Source: an uncultured Bacteroides sp. (GTDB lineage Bacteria; Bacteroidota; Bacteroidia; Bacteroidales; Bacteroidaceae). Taken from it: 58,089 nt of DNA. Position numbers and translations under genes: made by a program. Positions 53,024 through 58,089 of the stretch are shown here, one piece after another (positions within the stretch are counted from its first letter, which is position 1; every line of letters begins with the position of its first letter). The notes below the pieces were generated by a model that saw nothing but the letters and a program-made list of their open reading frames with translations, made no database searches and was not told where the DNA came from. Where the stretch lies: positions 1-58,089 of the forward strand of contig CASENS010000015.1 in the NCBI GenBank assembly GCA_949289345.1, written 5' to 3'.

Positions 53024-53744
53024 TATAATTATAAGCTAATATTCGGTTTAAACCTTTCAACACTAAAAATTTGTCTGCAAAGATGATACTTTTTATGTTT
53101 GTATCAAAAGAAAATTCGTCACCGCCCGTTAAAAAAACCAAAAGTCCGGGATATTTGTCCTTCATATTGCGAATATAACCCTCTATTTCATAACGAATCC
53201 CCTGCAACACACCTGCCCGAATAGCAGTTTCAGTATTTTTTCCCAGGAACTCCTGACGTCCTTCTGCTTCCACTAAAGGCAGACGTCCCGTAAACCGATG
53301 TAAAGCATTAAAACGCATATGCAACCCCGGAGAAATGTTCCCCCCGTGGTAACGTCCGGCAGCGTCTACAAATTCATAAGTAATGCACGTACCTGCATCT
53401 ATCACCAGAATGTCTTTCCCTGGCATTTTGGCACATGCGCCCACCACGGCAGCCATACGGTCGTAACCCAGCGTACCGGGAGTTTCGTAAAGGTTTTCTA
53501 CAGGCAAAGGTGTATCAGCGCCAAGTCGCAACAGCGGACAAGGTAAAGCCTGCAGGCGGCATTCCACTTCCTTAGTAAGATCCACTACCGTAGCCACAAT
53601 GGCACGCTTCACCGGATAACGGGCGCACATCCTGTCCAGCTGCTCCAAAGTCTGGTTAGAATCGTATACAATATCCGCCGGTTCTTCACCGTCAAACACC
53701 GCAATTTTCGCCACCGTGTTTCCTATGTCGATTATCAGATTCAT
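53010..53744 (-). CDS. coaX: Type III pantothenate kinase
   Basis: First step of coenzyme A synthesis in bacteria using CoaX. From [13 protein letters not shown] (53744) the frame gives 244 residues, the usual CoaX length; the upstream 19 codons are rejected because DIGNT must be near the N-terminus. ASKHA-type motifs: DIGNT (6-10), [23 protein letters not shown] and [10 protein letters not shown]. It opens the cluster and overlaps the following barrel gene. Confidence 0.94.
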   Translation of the reverse strand: MNLIIDIGNTVAKIAVFDGEEPADIVYDSNQTLEQLDRMCARYPVKRAIVATVVDLTKEVECRLQALPCPLLRLGADTPLPVENLYETPGTLGYDRMAAVVGACAKMPGKDILVIDAGTCITYEFVDAAGRYHGGNISPGLHMRFNALHRFTGRLPLVEAEGRQEFLGKNTETAIRAGVLQGIRYEIEGYIRNMKDKYPGLLVFLTGGDEFSFDTNIKSIIFADKFLVLKGLNRILAYNYNDRI

Positions 53745-53774
53745 TGTTTTCTCTTTTTCCAAAGAAACATGGTG

Positions 53775-53782
53775 CAAAGATA
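53775..53782 (-). promoter_or_regulatory. -7 box for the coaX cluster
   Basis: On the minus strand TATCTTTG matches TAnnTTTG 30 bp before the coaX ATG. The gene-free stretch 53745-54180 otherwise shows only the frd terminator near 54113. Confidence 0.5.
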
Positions 53783-54112
53783 CGACTTTTTCTCTAATCA
53801 CGGAAACATGGGAGAATCAACAAATCAAGAGCACTTCCCAATCACCTTACGCCATAAGTTCTACACCGCCAAAACATTTCGTTCTCCCTCTGCACGACTT
53901 TCCGCAAATCCTTTCAGTTTTCCCTCGCCTCTAGCCGTAATAATGTGGTCACGCAATACCACAAACACTATCTTCAAATATCATTGGTTTCCTGTACAAA
54001 TATAATTGGATACTTTGCCATTTATCCAAGGATACTTGAACATTAAATATAGGACTCTTTTACAACCGTATTTTTCTGGTAATTCCCACAAAATTAAAAA
54101 GGCAACAAATAA

Positions 54113-54144
54113 AGCCGGCAAACTCCTAAAAGAGAATGCCGGCT
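54113..54144 (-). terminator. Terminator after the frd/sdh operon
   Basis: AGCCGGCA and TGCCGGCT form a perfect 8-bp GC-rich stem with a 16-base loop. On the minus strand TTATTTG follows. It lies 36 bp past the stop codon of the iron-sulfur subunit. Confidence 0.75.
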
Positions 54145-54180
54145 CATTACAATATCCAATTATCTGATTGCCCCAAACAA

Positions 54181-54936
54181 TCAATCTTTCAGTTTAGCAC
54201 GGATAAAGTCTCGGTTCAAGCGCGCAATATTGCTTATGGAAACATTCTTAGGGCACTCAGCTTCGCAAGCACGCGTATTGGTACAGTTACCAAATCCCAA
54301 TTCATCCATCTTTGCAAGCATAGCCTTGGCACGACGCAACGCTTCAGGCTTACCTTGGGGCAACAGGTTCAGCTGACTGACCTTGGCCGAAACGAACAAC
54401 ATAGCCGAACCATTCTTACAAGCTGCCACACAAGCGCCACAACCAATGCAGCTAGCTGCATCCATAGCTTCGTCTGCAATAGTTTTCGGAATCAAAATGG
54501 CATTGGCGTCTTTAGGCGCACCGGTATTCACGCTGACATAACCACCGGCCTGCATAATCTTGTCGTATGCTGTACGATCCACCATCAAGTCCTTGATAAC
54601 CGGGAAACCGGCAGAGCGCCAAGGCTCTACAGTTATTGTATCGCCATCGTTGAAACGGCGCATGTAAATCTGACAGGTCGTAGCTCCTTGTGCGGGCCCG
54701 TGCGGATGTCCGTTGATATAAAGTGAGCACATACCGCAGATACCTTCACGGCAGTCATGATCAAATACGACAGGTTCCTTGCCTTCTGAAATCAGTTGCT
54801 CATTCAGAATATCCAGCATTTCCAAGAAGGAAGTATCGCCGGGGATGTCTTTCATCTGATAGGTCTCAAAAGCGCCTTTGGCTTTCGGTCCGGCTTGACG
54901 CCATATCTTCAGTGTAAATGATATATTTTTATCCAT
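54181..54936 (-). CDS. frdB: Succinate dehydrogenase/fumarate reductase iron-sulfur subunit
   Basis: A 251-residue electron-transfer subunit. The [2Fe-2S] cysteines are in [15 protein letters not shown] and the following TTC. The C-terminal ferredoxin clusters are [14 protein letters not shown] and CEAECPKNV. It passes electrons between the flavin subunit and the membrane cytochrome b. Starts 33 bp after the flavoprotein gene. In Bacteroides this complex chiefly runs as fumarate reductase. Confidence 0.96.
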   Translation of the reverse strand: MDKNISFTLKIWRQAGPKAKGAFETYQMKDIPGDTSFLEMLDILNEQLISEGKEPVVFDHDCREGICGMCSLYINGHPHGPAQGATTCQIYMRRFNDGDTITVEPWRSAGFPVIKDLMVDRTAYDKIMQAGGYVSVNTGAPKDANAILIPKTIADEAMDAASCIGCGACVAACKNGSAMLFVSAKVSQLNLLPQGKPEALRRAKAMLAKMDELGFGNCTNTRACEAECPKNVSISNIARLNRDFIRAKLKD

Positions 54937-54969
54937 TTTCTTTAATTCTTTAATTGTTCAACTTCCCGA

Positions 54970-56916
54970 TTAGCTCTTGTAATTACGAGTCTGTACCTTT
55001 ATGGCTTCGTACACCAACGGTTCTTTCAACAGTTCAGGTGCCTTATCATCAGAGCCTTGATACTCCCAACAAGCTACATAGAAGTAGTTTTCGTCATCAC
55101 GCTTGGCTTCTCCTTCCTCGGTCTGATACTCTTCGCGGAAGTGACCGCCACAAGACTCGTTACGGTTCAAAGCATCGTATGCAATCAACTCACCCATCGT
55201 GATGAAATCATTCAGACGGATGGCTTTGTCAAGCTCAACATTCATGCCTTCCTTACTGCCCGGAATAAATAGATTGGTCTCAAACTCTTTACGGATTTCT
55301 TTCAGCTTAGCCAAACCTGTCTTCAAGCCTTCAGCCGTACGACCCATACCCACATATTCCCACATCACGTGGCCCAATTCCTTATGGATAGAATCTACAG
55401 ATTTCTTACCCTTAATGCCCATCAAATGATCAATCTTAGCTTGAACCGCCTTTTCGGCTTCAGCGAATTCAGGCAAATCGGTCGAGAAACGAGGCACTGT
55501 TATCTGGTCGGCCAAATAATTCTGAATAGTATATGGCAATACGAAATACCCGTCAGCCAGACCTTGCATCAATGCGGAAGCACCCAAACGGTTAGCACCG
55601 TGGTCGGAGAAGTTACATTCACCGATAGCGAACAAACCTTTGATACTGGTCATCAGTTCATAATCTACCCAAATGCCCCCCATTGTATAGTGGATAGCCG
55701 GATAAATCATCATCGGATTTTCATACGGACTCACGTCTGTAATTTCTTCATACATATCGAAGAGATTACCATAACGTTGAGCTACTACATCCTTACCCAA
55801 ACGTTGAATTGCTTCAGAAAAATCAAGGAATACAGCCAAGCCGGTATTATTTACGCCATAACCTTTGTCACAACGCTCTTTAGCGGCACGACTGGCCACG
55901 TCACGCGGCACAAGGTTTCCAAAAGCCGGATAACGACGCTCCAAATAGTAGTCGCGATCCTCTTCGGGAATATCCTTACCTTGAAGCGTACCTTCCTGCA
56001 GCTTCTTGGCATCTTCCAATTTCTTCGGCACCCAGATACGACCATCGTTACGCAAAGACTCGGACATCAACGTCAGTTTTGACTGTTTGTCTCCATGTAC
56101 AGGGATACAAGTCGGGTGAATTTGAACATATGCGGGATTAGCAAACCAAGCGCCTTTACGATAGCAAGCCATCGCTGCGGAACAGTTGCAAGCCATGGCA
56201 TTGGTAGACAAGAAATAAGTATTACCATAACCACCGGTAGCAATAACCACGGCATGAGCTGCAAAACGCTCTAATTTACCTGTTACCAAATTCTTCGCAA
56301 TAATACCACGTGCACGGCCATCAATGATGACAACATCCTGCATTTCGTAGCGAGTGTACAGCTTTACAGTACCTGCAGCAACTTGACGGCTCAACGCTGA
56401 ATAAGCGCCCAGCAACAATTGCTGTCCTGTCTGGCCTTTTGCATAAAAGGTACGGGATACCTGCGCACCACCAAACGAGCGGTTGGCCAACGTACCACCA
56501 TATTCGCGAGCAAAAGGAACCCCTTGTGCCACACATTGGTCTATGATATTGTTCGATACCTCAGCCAAACGATAAACATTAGCTTCGCGAGCACGATAGT
56601 CCCCTCCCTTCACCGTATCATAAAACAAACGGTAAACAGAGTCACCGTCATTCTGATAATTCTTAGCCGCATTAATACCGCCTTGTGCAGCAATAGAGTG
56701 CGCACGACGCGGAGAATCCTGTATACAAAAATTAAAAACTTTGAAACCCATTTCACCAAGCGATGCGGCCGCACTGGCACCCGCCAGACCTGTACCTACT
56801 ACAATAATATCCAAACGGCGTTTATTGGCAGGATTCACTAATTTTTGATGGGCTTTATAGTTCGTCCATTTCTCTGCTACCGGACCTTCCGGTATTCTTG
56901 AATCTATTTTAGTCAT
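54970..56916 (-). CDS. frdA: Succinate dehydrogenase/fumarate reductase flavoprotein subunit
   Basis: A 648-residue catalytic subunit that interconverts fumarate and succinate. FAD-binding GTGLAG is at 41-46. [18 protein letters not shown] carries the histidine for covalent [18 protein letters not shown] and [19 protein letters not shown] are standard landmarks. Middle gene of a three-gene minus-strand operon with the cytochrome b subunit before it and the Fe-S subunit after it. Confidence 0.97.
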   Translation of the reverse strand: MTKIDSRIPEGPVAEKWTNYKAHQKLVNPANKRRLDIIVVGTGLAGASAAASLGEMGFKVFNFCIQDSPRRAHSIAAQGGINAAKNYQNDGDSVYRLFYDTVKGGDYRAREANVYRLAEVSNNIIDQCVAQGVPFAREYGGTLANRSFGGAQVSRTFYAKGQTGQQLLLGAYSALSRQVAAGTVKLYTRYEMQDVVIIDGRARGIIAKNLVTGKLERFAAHAVVIATGGYGNTYFLSTNAMACNCSAAMACYRKGAWFANPAYVQIHPTCIPVHGDKQSKLTLMSESLRNDGRIWVPKKLEDAKKLQEGTLQGKDIPEEDRDYYLERRYPAFGNLVPRDVASRAAKERCDKGYGVNNTGLAVFLDFSEAIQRLGKDVVAQRYGNLFDMYEEITDVSPYENPMMIYPAIHYTMGGIWVDYELMTSIKGLFAIGECNFSDHGANRLGASALMQGLADGYFVLPYTIQNYLADQITVPRFSTDLPEFAEAEKAVQAKIDHLMGIKGKKSVDSIHKELGHVMWEYVGMGRTAEGLKTGLAKLKEIRKEFETNLFIPGSKEGMNVELDKAIRLNDFITMGELIAYDALNRNESCGGHFREEYQTEEGEAKRDDENYFYVACWEYQGSDDKAPELLKEPLVYEAIKVQTRNYKS

Positions 56917-56968
56917 AATGTAATTACAATTTAGTCGTTTATAATCAATAACTCAACAATACCAGCCC

Positions 56969-57658
56969 TTACAGCAGCGATTTGATGTAAAAGACAACAA
57001 CAACTAACGCAAAGCACAGAACTACGATAGTTGAGTAAATGTTAGAAATACATTGCCAACGGCTAATCCATGTCTTATTATTCCAACCCAATGTTTGCAT
57101 AGCGCTCCAAAAACCATGAGTCAAGTGGAACCATAAGGCTGCCAACCATACCAAATACAACACTACATTTGCAATATTGCTAAACGTATTCTCAATATGA
57201 TATACACCATTAGCTGCATATGCCAATGTCAAAGTATTAGCCTGACCACCCATGTCATGAACCAACTCCGGCAACATCATTTTAGACCAAAAATGCACTA
57301 AATGCAAAGCCAAACCCACAAATACAATAATACCTAATACAAGCATGTTTTGCGATGCCCATTCCACTTCTTTTCGTCTTTCCGTAACAGCATAACGTTC
57401 AACACCACGCGCTTTACGATTCTGCATTGTCAACCAGAAAGCATAAATAAGATGAATGACAAATAATACAGCCAGCACTAATGTCGCTGCAACCGCATAC
57501 CAATTAGCGCCCAGGAACTCACAAACCATGTTGTAACCCTCGGCCGAAACCAACGCAACAAGGTTCATCGCCATGTGAAATGTCAGAAACAGGACAAGGG
57601 CGATTCCCGTAACGCTCATCACCACTTTCCTTCCTACAGATGAATTACTTAACCACAT
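56969..57658 (-). CDS. frdC: Succinate dehydrogenase/fumarate reductase cytochrome b subunit
   Basis: A 229-residue membrane anchor with about five transmembrane helices and diheme-type histidines (LTFHMAMNL, LHLVHFW, GVYHIENTF, LWFHLTHGFW). It hands electrons between quinone and the Fe-S subunit. First gene of the operon, 52 bp before frdA. The promoter box lies 71 bp upstream of its start codon. Confidence 0.95.
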   Translation of the reverse strand: MWLSNSSVGRKVVMSVTGIALVLFLTFHMAMNLVALVSAEGYNMVCEFLGANWYAVAATLVLAVLFVIHLIYAFWLTMQNRKARGVERYAVTERRKEVEWASQNMLVLGIIVFVGLALHLVHFWSKMMLPELVHDMGGQANTLTLAYAANGVYHIENTFSNIANVVLYLVWLAALWFHLTHGFWSAMQTLGWNNKTWISRWQCISNIYSTIVVLCFALVVVVFYIKSLL

Positions 57659-57728
57659 AAATGATTGAATTTAAATTATTTAATAGTAAAAAACAGCTTC
57701 ATTCGACCTTAAGCATACTTTTTTGTTG

Positions 57729-57736
57729 CAAAAATA
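57729..57736 (-). promoter_or_regulatory. -7 box for the frd/sdh operon
   Basis: On the minus strand TATTTTTG matches TAnnTTTG about 71 bp before the cytochrome b start. The rest of 57659-57962 carries no supported gene. Confidence 0.5.
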
Positions 57737-57962
57737 GAGGAAATCAACCGATTTAGCAAGGGATTAAAGAAATATTTCCGTAATGAATGGGGAATATGCA
57801 AGAAAGAACAAACGCTCCCCTTCCAACAACTTCTTAAGAAGCGCTTTGAATTAAACAAAGGATAATGCTATAGCTATTCCAGATGTCAATATCAGCAGGC
57901 CAACCATGCAAATATTTAAACTGTCTCTCAAAGATCCCATAAGTGACATAAGCATAAAAAAG

Positions 57963-58001
57963 AAGGGTCCCTCCCGCATATCTCACGCTGGAGGGACCCT
58001 T
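57963..58001 (-). terminator. Terminator of the rRNA operon
   Basis: AAGGGTCCCTCC and GGAGGGACCCTT form a perfect 12-bp stem with a 15-base loop; on the minus strand it is followed by CTTTTTATG. It sits just behind the 5S gene end. Confidence 0.9.
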
Positions 58002-58010
58002 CAAGGAAAA

Positions 58011-58089
58011 ACGGCGGCTACCTACTCTCCCACTCTTACGCAGTACCATCGGCGCGGCCGGGCTTAACTGCTCTGTTCGGAATGGGAAG
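58011..58089 (-). rRNA. rrf: 5S ribosomal RNA, 3' part
   Basis: On the minus strand the window end reads CTTCCCATTCCGAACAGAG, AGTTAAGCCCGGCCGCGCCGATGGTACTGC and GTGGGAGAGTAGGTAGCCGCCG in order, the conserved core and 3' half of 5S rRNA. The 5' part lies beyond the window. The rest of the rRNA operon should follow upstream on the minus strand, that is, past the window end. Confidence 0.95.

Noticed and set aside
57834-58049. A 71-codon minus-strand frame at the window end
   Set aside because: It begins inside the 5S rRNA gene and runs through its terminator.

Overview
The window looks like a chromosomal segment of a gut Bacteroides or close relative (order Bacteroidales). The evidence is a SusC/SusD pair with a serine-type sulfatase, many TAnnTTTG promoter boxes of the kind used by the Bacteroidetes primary sigma factor, a MurF-alanine racemase fusion, GSCFA and DUF4831/DUF4837-type proteins, and a CoaX-LptC-PpiD-like cluster. 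Genus is an inference; I cannot name the species. All calls come from reading the sequence, with no database search.

Layout. 1-5.9 kb (minus): the end of a polysaccharide utilisation operon, SusC-SusD-sulfatase, whose sulfatase stops abruptly where the sequence becomes foreign. 6.5-10.2 kb (minus): a beta-barrel protein, a long Ala-rich coiled-coil lipoprotein and a small HTH protein. 10.2-11.1 kb: no gene, but two large inverted-repeat elements. 11.1-15.7 kb (plus): GSCFA protein, MurF-Alr fusion, TatA, TatC. 15.8-21.6 kb: RecQ divergent from a Lys-rich mini-gene and a Dna2-like nuclease-helicase. 21.7-22.6 kb: QueE/QueD. 22.6-25.6 kb (plus): YbaN-like protein, a 22-bp palindromic repeat array, ZapB-like protein, ZapA, a likely 6S RNA, RNase Y. 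25.8-27.1 kb: CutC and a HAD phosphatase, convergent and overlapping. 27.2-32.9 kb (minus): three exported proteins in one operon (PEGA protein, Fn3-like/beta-helix lipoprotein, LPP20-like protein). 33.4-36.2 kb: DUF4831 protein, PqqD-like protein, MFS transporter.

36.3-42.6 kb (minus): RlmN, then a dense operon DUF4837 lipoprotein-PdxA-sigma54 activator-LptE-TPR protein-SecG. 42.9-44.4 kb: a degenerate metallo-beta-lactamase-fold protein divergent from an HxlR regulator. 44.5-46.0 kb: an ECF sigma factor with a putative anti-sigma partner, divergent from a small membrane protein. The two divergent transcripts carry identical ECF-type promoter elements. 46.2-53.7 kb (minus): CoaX-outer membrane protein-TPR-LptC-CNNM/CorC protein-PpiD-like chaperone, an envelope-biogenesis cluster. 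54.2-57.7 kb (minus): the succinate dehydrogenase/fumarate reductase operon. The window ends inside a 5S rRNA gene (minus), followed in its own direction by a strong terminator.

Most of the window is core envelope, cofactor and cell-division biology. The least explained signals are the matched ECF promoter pair at 45.4-45.6 kb, the 22-bp palindromic array at 23.07-23.17 kb, the two inverted-repeat elements at 10.3-11.0 kb, the coiled-coil rod lipoprotein at 7.3-9.4 kb, the three-gene exported operon with its mosaic middle gene, and the head-to-head RecQ/Dna2-like pair. I found no CRISPR array, no complete insertion sequence, no prophage and no tRNA.
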